From Spirosoma profusum (GTDB taxonomy: Bacteria; Bacteroidota; Bacteroidia; Cytophagales; Spirosomataceae), in the NCBI RefSeq assembly GCF_014699005.1, contig NZ_JACWZY010000023.1:62001-126000 (forward strand): a stretch of DNA of 64,000 nt, in the 5' to 3' direction. The translations under genes were made by a program, and so were the position numbers. How positions within the stretch are numbered: the stretch's first letter is position 1; each line of letters opens with the position of its first letter. Under the pieces are notes generated by a model that saw only the letters and a program-made list of their open reading frames with translations, made no database searches and was not told the origin of the DNA. This document shows, piece after piece, positions 9,376 to 18,006 of this stretch.

Positions 9376-9491
9376 TCGGGACAATTTTCTGGAGAATGTT
9401 TGTGCTGGTTTACCACCCCAAACTACTTCTAACCTTCGGTTAACTCGAATCCATTAAATCGTAATTCAAAACTCATGCTTCGCAAATCCGT

Positions 9492-9499
9492 TACCTTTG
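9492..9499 (+). promoter_or_regulatory. Putative -7 promoter box TACCTTTG for manC
   Basis: Matches TAnnTTTG, 20 bases before ATG 9520, giving a short leader. No clear -33 element. Confidence 0.5.
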
Positions 9500-9519
9500 T
9501 GGAAATTATCGAAGTTTAA

Positions 9520-10602
9520 ATGAACAATACATACGTGGTTATCATGGCGGGAGGTGTCGGAACACGATTCTGGCCGTTCAGCCGAACCAGTTACCCCAAA
9601 CAATTTCACGATGTTCTCGGCACAGGCCGAACACTTCTTCAGCAAACGGCCGACCGCTTTAAAGGAATATGCCCTCACGAGCAAATTTTCATCGTCACCA
9701 GTTCGCTTTACAAAGACCTTTGTCAGCAGCAGCTTCCGCAGTTGAGCGACGATCAGATATTGTGTGAGCCAATTGCACGTAACACGGCGCCCTGCATCGC
9801 CTATGCCTGCTACAAAATCGCCCAACGCGACCCACAGGCCAACATCGTCGTTGCTCCAGCCGACCATATTATTCTGAAGGAGGAAGAATTTCAGCGGACC
9901 ATTCAGACGGCATTAAAGGCAACCCAGAACAACGACATTCTCGTTACGTTAGGCATTCAGCCCAGCCGACCGGATACGGGTTATGGCTATATACAGTATA
10001 TTCCAGATGGGGATTCTGAATCGGGAGAGCAGGTCAAAAAAGTGAAAACGTTCACCGAAAAACCGCACCTTGAACTGGCTCAGCAATTTCTCGATAGTGG
10101 CGAATTCGTCTGGAATGCCGGCATTTTTGTCTGGAATGCGCAGGCCATTATTCGTGCGTTCGAAACACATCTGCCTGAGGTAGCCGAAATTTTTGCCGAA
10201 GGTAACGATACGTACTATACGGATCAGGAAGAAGCCTTCATCGACAAAGCGTATTCACTTACCAGAAGCATTTCCATTGATAATGGCGTGATGGAAAAGG
10301 CTAAAAATGTGTACGTTGTGCTTAGCGATTTTGGCTGGTCGGACCTGGGTACGTGGAAATCGCTGTATGAAGTATCCGACAAAAACGAAGATTTCAACGT
10401 AATCGACGGACATATCATACTCTATGACACTCGCAACTGCATCATCAAAACGCCGAAAGATAGGCTGGTAGTTGTGAATGGATTAGACGGCTTCATCGTG
10501 GCGGAATATGACAACGTACTGATGATCTGCCGGAAAGAAGAAGAGCAAAAAGTAAAAAACTTTGTGGCCGACGCCAAAGAACGGGGCACGGAGTTTGTTT
10601 AG
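9520..10602 (+). CDS. manC: Mannose-1-phosphate guanylyltransferase
   Basis: A 360-residue nucleotidyltransferase that makes GDP-mannose from mannose-1-phosphate and GTP, for glycan and exopolysaccharide synthesis. The nucleotide-binding signature MAGGVGTRFWPFSR is at residues 9-22, followed by PKQF, the EPIARNTAPCIAYA block, VAPADHII and FTEKP. It is the short single-domain form without the C-terminal phosphomannose isomerase domain. It appears to be a monocistronic gene with its own promoter box. No other polysaccharide genes are adjacent. Confidence 0.93.
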   Translation: MNNTYVVIMAGGVGTRFWPFSRTSYPKQFHDVLGTGRTLLQQTADRFKGICPHEQIFIVTSSLYKDLCQQQLPQLSDDQILCEPIARNTAPCIAYACYKIAQRDPQANIVVAPADHIILKEEEFQRTIQTALKATQNNDILVTLGIQPSRPDTGYGYIQYIPDGDSESGEQVKKVKTFTEKPHLELAQQFLDSGEFVWNAGIFVWNAQAIIRAFETHLPEVAEIFAEGNDTYYTDQEEAFIDKAYSLTRSISIDNGVMEKAKNVYVVLSDFGWSDLGTWKSLYEVSDKNEDFNVIDGHIILYDTRNCIIKTPKDRLVVVNGLDGFIVAEYDNVLMICRKEEEQKVKNFVADAKERGTEFV

Positions 10603-10610
10603 GTAACGTA

Positions 10611-10643
10611 GCGCTTCCTGCGTCTTTTGGATTCGGGAAGCGC
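10611..10643. terminator. Hairpin after manC
   Basis: GCGCTTCC (10611-10618) pairs with GGAAGCGC (10636-10643), directly after the manC stop. There is no clear T run, so terminator status is tentative. Confidence 0.4.
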
Positions 10644-10711
10644 CAACGTATCAAAAAAAGGCAATGAGATACTTTATTTGTTCGTTAGCCTTACGAACTG
10701 TTAATTGACTT

Positions 10712-11311
10712 GTGAAGAAAGTTTTTTACCTGAGCCTGACGCTGTTTATCGTCACATTGCTTGCTTCGTGTAAAGAGACGGCACCGGTATTTTCGCCCGG
10801 CGAAAGTGACCCACGTATCACAGGCACCTGGCAACTAATCGAACGCCGTTTTTCCAAAGATTCTACGTATTCGTTCCAGACCATCAACACAATAACCCGC
10901 TCTCCGGCGGATACAACGGTGAAAGTGATTGGCGGTAGCGGTACGACAGTCAAATGGGATACAGTTGTTACAAACGGGGTTACAACCTACACCCGGCGTG
11001 ATACGCTCTACGTCCGGCGTGATACGTCCTATTATACAACGCGCCGTTACCCGACGAGTCAGCCACAGACCCTTACGTTCGACGCGAGTGGGCAATTGAG
11101 CGCTAGTGGACCAGAAATGACGTATTACAATCCCATAAAATATTATCGTATCGACAAAACGTTTCCAGACAGTCTGTCAATCGATTTCTTCATTTATACC
11201 AACCGGGCCAACGTACCATTTCGTCAAGGGTTAGCTTTTCGGAAAGACACATTGGTGTTGCAGCCCCAGTGCGAACAGCGCTGTTATTCCAAATTCATTC
11301 GGGTACGCTGA
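10712..11311 (+). CDS. Putative lipoprotein, lipocalin-like
   Basis: 199 residues from a GTG start at 10712. The N-terminus is a lipoprotein signal (KKVFYLSLTLFIVTLLASC) with the lipidated Cys at residue 20. After it comes ITGTWQLIERRFSKDSTYSF, the opening strand pattern of lipocalin-like domains common in Bacteroidota lipoproteins. The middle is rich in Thr, Asp, Arg and Tyr (TRRDTLYVRRDTSYYTTRR), with a short VRRDT-type repeat. Two Cys near the end (QPQCEQRCYS) could form a disulfide. No specific function can be assigned. It is likely exported and membrane-anchored. Confidence 0.75.
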   Translation: MKKVFYLSLTLFIVTLLASCKETAPVFSPGESDPRITGTWQLIERRFSKDSTYSFQTINTITRSPADTTVKVIGGSGTTVKWDTVVTNGVTTYTRRDTLYVRRDTSYYTTRRYPTSQPQTLTFDASGQLSASGPEMTYYNPIKYYRIDKTFPDSLSIDFFIYTNRANVPFRQGLAFRKDTLVLQPQCEQRCYSKFIRVR

Positions 11312-11334
11312 GAAAATAGTATTCGAAACGTATT

Positions 11335-11367
11335 ACGAATGCCATTAATTGGAATAATGGCATTCGT
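11335..11367. terminator. Bidirectional hairpin between convergent genes
   Basis: ACGAATGCCATTA (11335-11347) pairs perfectly with TAATGGCATTCGT (11355-11367) around a 7-base loop. It lies between the lipoprotein gene (plus) and thiL (minus). A near-identical hairpin occurs at 49214-49246. Confidence 0.75.
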
Positions 11368-11372
11368 CGTTA

Positions 11373-12389
11373 CTACGTCCAGCCTTGTGCGCGAATTGGC
11401 GTTTGCTGCCCCGCTTTGGTGGCTAGTACAATCTGTTCCGGATTGTTGGTTAGATAACCGATGGCCGTGATGCGTGCATTATTGGCCAGTTTCTCGAAAA
11501 CTTGCGGACGTACCGTAAACAGCAGTTCGTAATCTTCTCCCCCATTCAATGCGGCTGTTACCGGGCTGATTTTAAACTCATCAGCGGCCAGATAAGCCTG
11601 GTCATCAATCGGAATGTTTTCGTCGAAAATCACAGCTCCCTTTCCTGACTGGCGACACAAATGAAGTAGTTCCGACGCCAGCCCGTCCGAAACATCAATC
11701 ATCGCTGTGGGACGAATATCCAAATCGCGAAGTTCGTGAACAATGTCGGTGCGGGCATCAGGACGTAGCTGACGCTGAATCAGATACGCACGTTCTTCCG
11801 ATAAGCCGGGCTGCATATTAGGATCGGCCATAAACACCTGTTTTTCGCGCTCCAGCAGTTGGAGCCCTAAATACGCAGCTCCTAAATCGCCGGTTACGCA
11901 CACTACGTCATCAGGCTGAGCGGTGTTCCGATACGTTATCTGCGACTTTGGCACTTTACCCAGCACCGATACGGATATAATCAGTCCCGAGCGCGAGGAC
12001 GTAGTATCGCCCCCGACCAGATCGACGTTGTACGCTTCGCAGGCGGCCCGGATTCCGTCGTATAATTCATCAATCGCTTCAACAGGAAAACGGCTGCTCA
12101 GGCCAATACTTACGGTTAGTTGCAGAGGCAATCCGTTCATAGCGGCAATATCCGATACGCCGAACGTAACGGCCTTATAACCTAAGTGTTTGAGTGGTAC
12201 GTAGGTTAAGTCGAAATGAATACCTTCTACCAGCATATCCGTAGCCAGCAAGCCATAATCCTCGCCCCAGTCAAACACAGCAGCATCATCGCCAATACCA
12301 CGTACTGTTTCAGAATGAGTCGGTGCTGGCGTTGCGTTACGTATGCGGTCAATCAGGCCAATTTCGCCCAGCGTATTAAGGTCTGTCAT
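11373..12389 (-). CDS. thiL: Thiamine-monophosphate kinase
   Basis: A 338-residue PurM/ThiL-fold enzyme that phosphorylates thiamine monophosphate to the active cofactor thiamine pyrophosphate. Diagnostic blocks: IGDDAAVFDW, LLATDMLVEGIHFDL, GVSDIAAMNGLPL (metal- and ATP-binding aspartates), LVGGDTTSS and IDVSDGLASELLHLC, with GEDYELLF near the C-terminus. Length is typical. I see no thiamine riboswitch upstream. The start MTDLNTLGEIGLIDRIR is the usual ThiL opening. Confidence 0.93.
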   Translation of the reverse strand: MTDLNTLGEIGLIDRIRNATPAPTHSETVRGIGDDAAVFDWGEDYGLLATDMLVEGIHFDLTYVPLKHLGYKAVTFGVSDIAAMNGLPLQLTVSIGLSSRFPVEAIDELYDGIRAACEAYNVDLVGGDTTSSRSGLIISVSVLGKVPKSQITYRNTAQPDDVVCVTGDLGAAYLGLQLLEREKQVFMADPNMQPGLSEERAYLIQRQLRPDARTDIVHELRDLDIRPTAMIDVSDGLASELLHLCRQSGKGAVIFDENIPIDDQAYLAADEFKISPVTAALNGGEDYELLFTVRPQVFEKLANNARITAIGYLTNNPEQIVLATKAGQQTPIRAQGWT

Positions 12390-12399
12390 AGTAAATGAA

Positions 12400-12471
12400 A
12401 ATGGTTAATGAATAATTGATAATGATTCAGCAGTTGGCAAAAGTGCCACTATGCATTTTTCATTAACCATT
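12400..12471. repeat. Inverted repeat with AT-rich arms upstream of thiL
   Basis: AATGGTTAATGAA (12400-12412) pairs perfectly with TTCATTAACCATT (12459-12471). It sits between the thiL start and the terminator of the next lipoprotein gene. Confidence 0.6.
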
Positions 12472-12480
12472 ATGCATTAA

Positions 12481-12515
12481 AAAAGCCGTTCCGGTTGATT
12501 TACGGAACGGCTTTT
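12481..12515 (-). terminator. Rho-independent terminator of the 148-residue lipoprotein gene
   Basis: AAAAGCCGTTCCG (12481-12493) pairs with CGGAACGGCTTTT (12503-12515). On the minus strand the stem is followed by a T run, fitting the lipoprotein gene that ends at 12539. Confidence 0.85.
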
Positions 12516-12538
12516 CGGGCAAATTGGTTTGCGAAGAT

Positions 12539-12985
12539 TTACGGATTCGTCAGTGTATACACGTTTGTGGTATTGCCGGTTTTTTGGCTGGCGGTCGTAC
12601 GTGTGAGTTTCAGATTGTTATCATCAACCAACTCAATATTGAATTCGATGGTGCCGTTGGTACCGGTAGGCTGTGGGTTTAGATTACTAAGCACAAGCCG
12701 CGTATCAGATGGTACCGTATACTGTCCTGTAAATGTATTTCCGTCAAACTCGGTGTATTTAACGGTGGGTGCTGCACTTAAATCGAGTTTATAGCTGGCG
12801 TAGTTACGGACGTTGGTGGTGGCTCCGCGCGTAAATACCGTTGAACTGTTTTCATCCACTTTACTGGCCGTCCACACCTTAGCAATACGTTCCGAAACGG
12901 GCGCAGGAGTTTTGCTCTTACAACCTGTAAACACACTCACCAACATTGCCAGCGCGATAAAAGCTACAAAATGAATCTTTTTCAT
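12539..12985 (-). CDS. Putative small lipoprotein, lipocalin-like
   Basis: About 148 residues. I start at ATG 12985 (MKKIHFVAFIALAMLVS) rather than the ATG two codons earlier because it gives the better signal peptide. The lipobox is SVFTGC. The mature part has a lipocalin-like layout: IAKVWTASKVDENSS near the start, then alternating short strands (YKLDLSAAPTVKYTEFDGNT, TGQYTVPSD) and a final LKLTRTT. No enzymatic motif is visible. It is likely an anchored envelope protein of unknown role. Confidence 0.75.
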   Translation of the reverse strand: MKKIHFVAFIALAMLVSVFTGCKSKTPAPVSERIAKVWTASKVDENSSTVFTRGATTNVRNYASYKLDLSAAPTVKYTEFDGNTFTGQYTVPSDTRLVLSNLNPQPTGTNGTIEFNIELVDDNNLKLTRTTASQKTGNTTNVYTLTNP

Positions 12986-13089
12986 AATCAATCTATTCGT
13001 AAAACTGTAGTGGCTAAAGTTACGCTAATTTTGTTGTTCTGTGCAAAACGCAGCTATTAATAATTCGTTCAATTGACTTTACGGCTAAC

Positions 13090-13332
13090 ATGTTGCCTGC
13101 CCATTCCGCTGAATTCACCCGTTCACAACTCGCCCTTCGCAATGGGCAGGACCGCGACGAAATCTGGTGCGCCTACCACGGAATAATCTACGACGTATCC
13201 AGTTCCAGGCTCTGGCGAAACGGCCATCATTACGAACACTGGGCGGGTCAGGACTTAACCGACGAACTCCCCGATGCTCCTCACAACGACAGCGTTTTCG
13301 GGCGTTTCCCAGTCGTAGGCAAACTCATTTAA
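13090..13332 (+). CDS. Cytochrome b5-like haem/steroid-binding domain protein
   Basis: An 80-residue stand-alone cytochrome-b5-like domain. It shows the family pattern FTRSQLALRNGQDRDEIWCA, YHGIIYDVSSSRLWRNGHHY, HWAGQDLTDELPDAPH, FGRFPVVGKLI. The two His in the GHHYEHWAGQDLT and APHND segments could be haem ligands. There is no signal peptide or membrane helix, so it is probably cytoplasmic. Haem binding is family knowledge, not shown here. It is closely followed (49 bases) by the sugar-kinase gene, with which it may be co-transcribed. Confidence 0.8.
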   Translation: MLPAHSAEFTRSQLALRNGQDRDEIWCAYHGIIYDVSSSRLWRNGHHYEHWAGQDLTDELPDAPHNDSVFGRFPVVGKLI

Positions 13333-13381
13333 CGCTCAAAGTCTAGATTGCTACGTCATCCAACCCATACCCCTCTGCCCT

Positions 13382-14227
13382 ATGCTACTCATCGCTGATA
13401 GCGGTTCAACCAAAACAGACTGGCGGCTGGTCGGCCCGCAAGGTCAGGCTGCTGCTATTCAAACGGATGGATTCAATCCATATTATCAGACAACCGATGA
13501 AATGGTTGCTACGTTACAAGCACAATTAGTGCCACAGCTCAAAAAAGGTACCGTTACTGACGTTTTTTTCTACGGAACGGGCTGTACAGGCGAAACGGTC
13601 AACTACATTGTAGCCAACGCGTTACATGCCGTGTTACCCAACGTAACGACTGTTTCGGTCAATAGCGATATGCTGGGGGCGGCTCGTGGTGCGGCCGGAC
13701 ACGTACCGGGTATCGTCTGTATTCTGGGTACCGGCTCAAATGCCTGCTGCTACGACGGCAAGCAGATTATTCGCGGAATTCAGTCGCTGGGATTCTGGCT
13801 GGGTGATGAAGGAAGCGGTGGTTATCTGGGGAAAACGCTGGTACGTGACTTTTTTCAGGAACGACTCCCTGACGAATTACGTAGCGCTTTCCAGTCCCGA
13901 TACGCGCTCGACCGCCCGACGCTACTTGAAAACGCCTACCAAAAACCATACCCAAACCGTTATTTCGCGTCGTTTACGCCTTTTTTATCGGAGCATCTGG
14001 CGCATCCGTACATCAACGATCTGGTTACTGATACGTTTGTTTTATTCCTCACTACGTATGTTCGGCGGTTTCCGGAAGCCAGCCAGTGGACGGTTCATTT
14101 CGTGGGGTCCATTGCCTATTATTTTGCTACGTTGCTGGAACAGGCCGTCACAAAAACGGGGTTAATCATGGGACAAATCCTGAAAGCTCCCGCAACCCGC
14201 TTGGTCGAATTTCATAAAAATGGGTAA
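13382..14227 (+). CDS. BadF/BadG-type ATPase, N-acetylglucosamine kinase-like
   Basis: 281 residues of the ASKHA kinase fold. Phosphate-1 motif LIADSGSTKTDWRLVG at the N-terminus, phosphate-2 motif GIVCILGTGSNACCYDG, and GFWLGDEGSGGYLGK, a hallmark of the bacterial GlcNAc-kinase-like branch. It probably phosphorylates an amino sugar during cell-wall recycling. The substrate is family-based inference. Confidence 0.85.
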   Translation: MLLIADSGSTKTDWRLVGPQGQAAAIQTDGFNPYYQTTDEMVATLQAQLVPQLKKGTVTDVFFYGTGCTGETVNYIVANALHAVLPNVTTVSVNSDMLGAARGAAGHVPGIVCILGTGSNACCYDGKQIIRGIQSLGFWLGDEGSGGYLGKTLVRDFFQERLPDELRSAFQSRYALDRPTLLENAYQKPYPNRYFASFTPFLSEHLAHPYINDLVTDTFVLFLTTYVRRFPEASQWTVHFVGSIAYYFATLLEQAVTKTGLIMGQILKAPATRLVEFHKNG

Positions 14228-14245
14228 GTTCCAACGGTTCAGACG

Positions 14246-14253
14246 TAACTTTG
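14246..14253 (+). promoter_or_regulatory. Putative -7 promoter box TAACTTTG for the PaaE-like gene
   Basis: Matches TAnnTTTG and would give a leader of about 140 bases containing the inverted repeat at 14269-14376. Confidence 0.4.
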
Positions 14254-14268
14254 TGATTGGTAGTTGAA

Positions 14269-14376
14269 AAGTTGTGTTATAGAGTTATAGAGCTGTAAAG
14301 TTGAAGGATTGTAGGTTCACCGGACTGCTGATGCAGTTGGATCGTAAAACTTTATAACCATACAACCTTACAACTT
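14269..14376. repeat. Imperfect inverted repeat of stuttering AGTT/TATAG words
   Basis: Left arm 14269-14302 (AAGTTGTGTTATAGAGTTAT and on) and right arm 14348-14376 are imperfect inverted copies. The arms are built of short repeated words. They lie in the leader of the reductase gene. Confidence 0.55.
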
Positions 14377-14400
14377 ACTCTGTTTACAACCTGAATAATA

Positions 14401-15471
14401 ATGGCAAATCGATATTTTTTGAAGGTGAAAGAGGTCGTTCGGGAAACAGCCGACGCCGTCACCATCAGTTTCTGGCATCCCATAAACGAAGAAGTACGTT
14501 ACCAGCCCGGTCAGTTTTTGACGTTTTTACTTAATGTGAACGGTCAGAAAATTCGCCGGTCTTACTCAATGGCATCGTCTCCACACGTCGATGTATCACT
14601 ATCGGTTTCGGTGAAAAGGGTTCCAGGGGGTATTGCGTCGAATTACCTCTGCGACCGTATCCGCCCCGGCGATATTCTGGAGACTCTGGAACCGATGGGT
14701 ACGTTCGTTCCCAAACTTGACCCGCAAAACCGGCGATTACTGGTACTTATTGGAGCTGGTAGTGGTATCACGCCTTTATTTTCGATGGCGAAATCGGCTC
14801 TGCACGTAGAGCCGAACAGTCGCGTGTGGCTTATTTACGGGAACCGGAATCAAAACTCCATTATCTACAAAGCCCATCTGGACGCGATGGAACAAGCGTA
14901 TGGTCGTTCAAGGTTTCAGGTGACGCACGTATTGAGCCAGCCTTCGTTTGGCTGGTCAGGTACCGAAGGTCGTTTGAATCAACATTCGCTGATTAAAATA
15001 CTAGAACAACTTCCAGTCTCCGAACGCCAGAACGCCAGTTTTTATCTCTGTGGCCCAGATGGGATGATGGCCGAAGCTCGGTCAGCTCTGTCGCTGGTGG
15101 GTGTTTTAACCGAACGGGTTCATAAAGAAAGTTTTGCCCACGCACCCGTACCGGCTGGCGATGTGGTTGAAGAACCTATGACGGCGGCTGATTCGGGTAC
15201 ACCCGAAGTTACGGTGCTGTATGAAGGTAGCGAGTATAAATTCGCCGTAGCACCCCATCAGACCATTCTGGAAGCTGCCTTGGATTTGGATATTGACCTC
15301 CCTTATTCCTGTCAGGCGGGGATGTGTACGGCCTGCATGGGCCGTTGCACATCAGGCAAAGTGAAGCTTGATGAAGAAGATGGTCTTTCCGAATCAGAAC
15401 TCAAAGCGGGATACGTACTGACCTGCGTAGCCCACCCCGTCGGCCCGAACGTAGTAATTGAGATTGAGTAA
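14401..15471 (+). CDS. Ferredoxin-NADP-type oxidoreductase with C-terminal [2Fe-2S] domain (PaaE-like)
   Basis: 356 residues with three domains in order. The FAD-binding barrel (about 1-105) has the flavin motif RRSYSMASSP. The NAD(P)-binding domain (about 110-240) has LLVLIGAGSGITPLFSMAKS and FYLCGPDGMM. A plant-type ferredoxin domain (about 265-356) has cluster ligands in YSCQAGMCTACMGRC (C-x4-C-x2-C) and a distal Cys in VLTCVAHP. It passes electrons from NAD(P)H through FAD to the iron-sulphur cluster and on to a partner oxygenase or desaturase. No paa genes are nearby, so the partner is unknown. Confidence 0.9.
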   Translation: MANRYFLKVKEVVRETADAVTISFWHPINEEVRYQPGQFLTFLLNVNGQKIRRSYSMASSPHVDVSLSVSVKRVPGGIASNYLCDRIRPGDILETLEPMGTFVPKLDPQNRRLLVLIGAGSGITPLFSMAKSALHVEPNSRVWLIYGNRNQNSIIYKAHLDAMEQAYGRSRFQVTHVLSQPSFGWSGTEGRLNQHSLIKILEQLPVSERQNASFYLCGPDGMMAEARSALSLVGVLTERVHKESFAHAPVPAGDVVEEPMTAADSGTPEVTVLYEGSEYKFAVAPHQTILEAALDLDIDLPYSCQAGMCTACMGRCTSGKVKLDEEDGLSESELKAGYVLTCVAHPVGPNVVIEIE

Positions 15472-15481
15472 CGCGGATATG

Positions 15482-15591
15482 GGTAACTACTTTTTGTCAT
15501 CCTGACGCAGGAAGGATCTTAAGGTTTCCAAGTAGTTTGATGAGGAAACTTTAAGATCCTTCCTGCGTCAGGATGACAAAAAGTAATTACC
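15482..15591. repeat. Long hairpin repeat, family A, copy 4 (compensated variant)
   Basis: Arms 15482-15529 and 15544-15591 pair over 48 bp with two mismatches and a 14-base loop. The core here is GTCATCCTGACGCAGG / AAGGATCTTAA, so G-to-C and C-to-G changes occur on both arms and pairing is kept. It lies between convergent genes. Confidence 0.9.
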
Positions 15592-15610
15592 ACAATATTT
15601 ATATAGGTCT

Positions 15611-17920
15611 TTACTCAGGCTTGGGTGCCGCTGCTGGCTTCGGTTTATAGCGAGGTCTAGCAACTTTTGCAGGAGGAGTTACAATTCGTACGTTTGGAAT
15701 GGGAGCAGCATCAGGTGCATCTGCTGCGGCTGGTGGTACTGGCGCTAAAGCAGGCGTGGGTGAACCTGGAAAAACTCTTACCCGGGGCGCTATTACTGGC
15801 CGGGGCGTACGAGCAGAACGTGGAACGGATTTATCACGCTCAATACGTTTCCACCGAGTTCGGTTCAGGTGCGTATCTACATTCAAATCCATATTTAAAT
15901 CAGAGTTCAAATTCATGTTTAAATCCGAATTCAGTTCTATCGCCCGTTGCCATTCCTGATCCCTATAGCGATGCTGGCGATCCAGCTGGTCAGATAATCG
16001 GCCCAACTGTTCCTGTAGCTGCATGGACTCCCGTTCGAGTTTTTCTATGGGCAAACGAGCTTCTTCTATTTTCTGCCGAGCCGCATCGAGTTGTTTATTC
16101 AACTCTTCAATACCCGTTTCCTGTGTTTTAATATCAGGTTCAATGGCAGATAATTGTTTTTCAATTTCTACCTGACTCAGTTTTTGCTTTCCCTCATTAT
16201 ACAGCAACTGTTGGTGCTTCTCAATAAGAGCCTGACGCTGTTGTTCCAGCTTTTGTTTTTTCCACTCAAGAACCTGCTGACTCCGTTCCGAAGCTTCAAT
16301 TGGGAAGCGTAATCTTTCCATTTGGGAATGTAGCGTTTCCATCTGCTTCGACCGTTCTGCCATAATTTGGCTGAGACTATCCACCCGGCGTTGCTGAACA
16401 GCGCGCAATCGATTGAGCGAATCGTTGGACGGTTGCAGGGTGGCCAATGAACTCAAAGCATCGTTCACAATAGCATTGTAATTCACGTTTGCCAACTCTT
16501 TAAGCTCCGTCAGTTTCTCAAGCGCTACGTCCGTTTGAACCGATACGTTGTTAGTGGCAGATGCAACAATGTTGTCGTAGTCGATGTGCGATATCCCCTC
16601 CGCCAGGGCCGCCATGCCGCCATCGAATGCCGCGTTTTTTTCGATGATCGTCAACAGGATATCGCGGTCGGATTTCGGTACGTTATCGAGCGATAATTTT
16701 CCGCCCATCACATCGTCCATCTCTCGCTGCAACGTAGCAACGCGGGCCGACGACAGCTTTTGTCCCTTCCAGATAATGTAGCTAACCTTATCGCCGTTGG
16801 CCATACCGTACTCTGAATTGCGGTCGATTTTGTGTTTGCGAGTAGGTTTTGGCTGAGTGGTTTTACGTACTGGTTTGTCCTGTTTCTGCACCGCATACAC
16901 CGATACGCTCATGAGCAGCAACGTAGCGAGCGTAAGTCCAGCCAGACTACTATTCGACACAAACGGGCGATTTGCGACGCCCAGCATCCGCCGGACCCGA
17001 TACAGCAAATGTTGCCGGTTCGATGCCAGAGCCATACCAAGGATAGGCGTTTGTTCCAGTTGCATCAGGCGTAGCTCTTCCACATGAGCCAGTGCCTGCG
17101 CCAGCACGTGTCCATCGCCCCCGCAAACGGCTACAGCCAGATCGTCGCAGCAGTGTTCACGTTCTTCGCGAACACGCGCTGAAAGCCACCACAACGCCGG
17201 GTGAAAGAAATAAAGCACTTCAACTACCGATTGCAGGAGATTGACGGCGTAATCGTGCCGTTTGATATGTGCCAATTCATGCGCCAAAACAGCTTCTACT
17301 TCGCGGGGTGTCAGCTGAGTGGCCAGCCCGATAGGCATCAGCACGACAGGTTTCAACATGCCAACCACCATCGGTACGGCAATATGGGCGGATTCCAGCA
17401 CCCGCACTACCGACCGAATTGCTAACGAAGAACGTAGCTGACTCACCAATTGCTTACAGGCAACAGAAGTAGGAGCCGTAGCCGTTTTAGTCAGTCGTTG
17501 CAGATAAACCCAGCCACCAGCGAGTCGCAGCCCAAACAGCGCCACACCAACCAGGTAGATCAATACAAATTCGCTCAGATGAGCCTGAAGAAACTGCTGA
17601 AATTGATACGTCCACGATACGTTCTGCGAAGCCACTTGCAGGCGCATCACTAAAAGTTGCTGCGATAATTGCCCCGACAGAAGCGGTGTTGTTGCTATGT
17701 CCGGTTTATAATACCAGAAGAACGTAGCAGTCGAAGCCAGCAGTTGCGCCAGCAGGGTAAATACGCTGATCTGATACCGCAGATTACTTGATTGATTACG
17801 TAGCAGATGAAGTAAAACAGCCACAGGCAGTACCAGCGCAAACCCCTGCCAGACAGCATGCAGCAACGTCCAGCCCAGCGCATCCACAACCGAACTCGGT
17901 AAAAAATTGAAAGCGTTCAT
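15611..17920 (-). CDS. M56-family membrane metallopeptidase, BlaR1-like sensor with coiled-coil tail
   Basis: 769 residues. Several N-terminal TM helices lie at about residues 12-40, 50-70, 115-140 and 325-345. The zinc site is HELAH at 214-218, followed by the EEREHCCDDLA block with the third ligand. BlaR1/MecR1 proteins of this family sense a signal, then cleave a BlaI-type repressor. After the last TM helix there is no penicillin-binding sensor domain. Instead there is a long Gln/Glu/Leu-rich coiled coil (about 530-690) and a Pro/Ala-rich end (PTPALAPVPPAAADAPDAAP). The blaI-like gene lies 86 bases upstream and is almost certainly co-transcribed. Confidence 0.88.
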   Translation of the reverse strand: MNAFNFLPSSVVDALGWTLLHAVWQGFALVLPVAVLLHLLRNQSSNLRYQISVFTLLAQLLASTATFFWYYKPDIATTPLLSGQLSQQLLVMRLQVASQNVSWTYQFQQFLQAHLSEFVLIYLVGVALFGLRLAGGWVYLQRLTKTATAPTSVACKQLVSQLRSSLAIRSVVRVLESAHIAVPMVVGMLKPVVLMPIGLATQLTPREVEAVLAHELAHIKRHDYAVNLLQSVVEVLYFFHPALWWLSARVREEREHCCDDLAVAVCGGDGHVLAQALAHVEELRLMQLEQTPILGMALASNRQHLLYRVRRMLGVANRPFVSNSSLAGLTLATLLLMSVSVYAVQKQDKPVRKTTQPKPTRKHKIDRNSEYGMANGDKVSYIIWKGQKLSSARVATLQREMDDVMGGKLSLDNVPKSDRDILLTIIEKNAAFDGGMAALAEGISHIDYDNIVASATNNVSVQTDVALEKLTELKELANVNYNAIVNDALSSLATLQPSNDSLNRLRAVQQRRVDSLSQIMAERSKQMETLHSQMERLRFPIEASERSQQVLEWKKQKLEQQRQALIEKHQQLLYNEGKQKLSQVEIEKQLSAIEPDIKTQETGIEELNKQLDAARQKIEEARLPIEKLERESMQLQEQLGRLSDQLDRQHRYRDQEWQRAIELNSDLNMNLNSDLNMDLNVDTHLNRTRWKRIERDKSVPRSARTPRPVIAPRVRVFPGSPTPALAPVPPAAADAPDAAPIPNVRIVTPPAKVARPRYKPKPAAAPKPE

Positions 17921-18006
17921 GAGTTAAAGGAATATGTTGTTTTCAGGAAAAATCAGTTTTTCAATGTAAAGGCGACTAATAAAATTCAGCCAATCCAAAA
18001 ATCAGC

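Noticed and set aside
13686..14165. 159-residue frame overlapping the sugar kinase
   Set aside because: Out-of-frame overlap with a well-supported kinase; rich in Trp, Arg and Ser, with no family pattern.
15667..16131. 154-residue frame opposite the M56 protein tail
   Set aside because: Antisense to the coiled-coil coding region; no start signal or recognisable domain.
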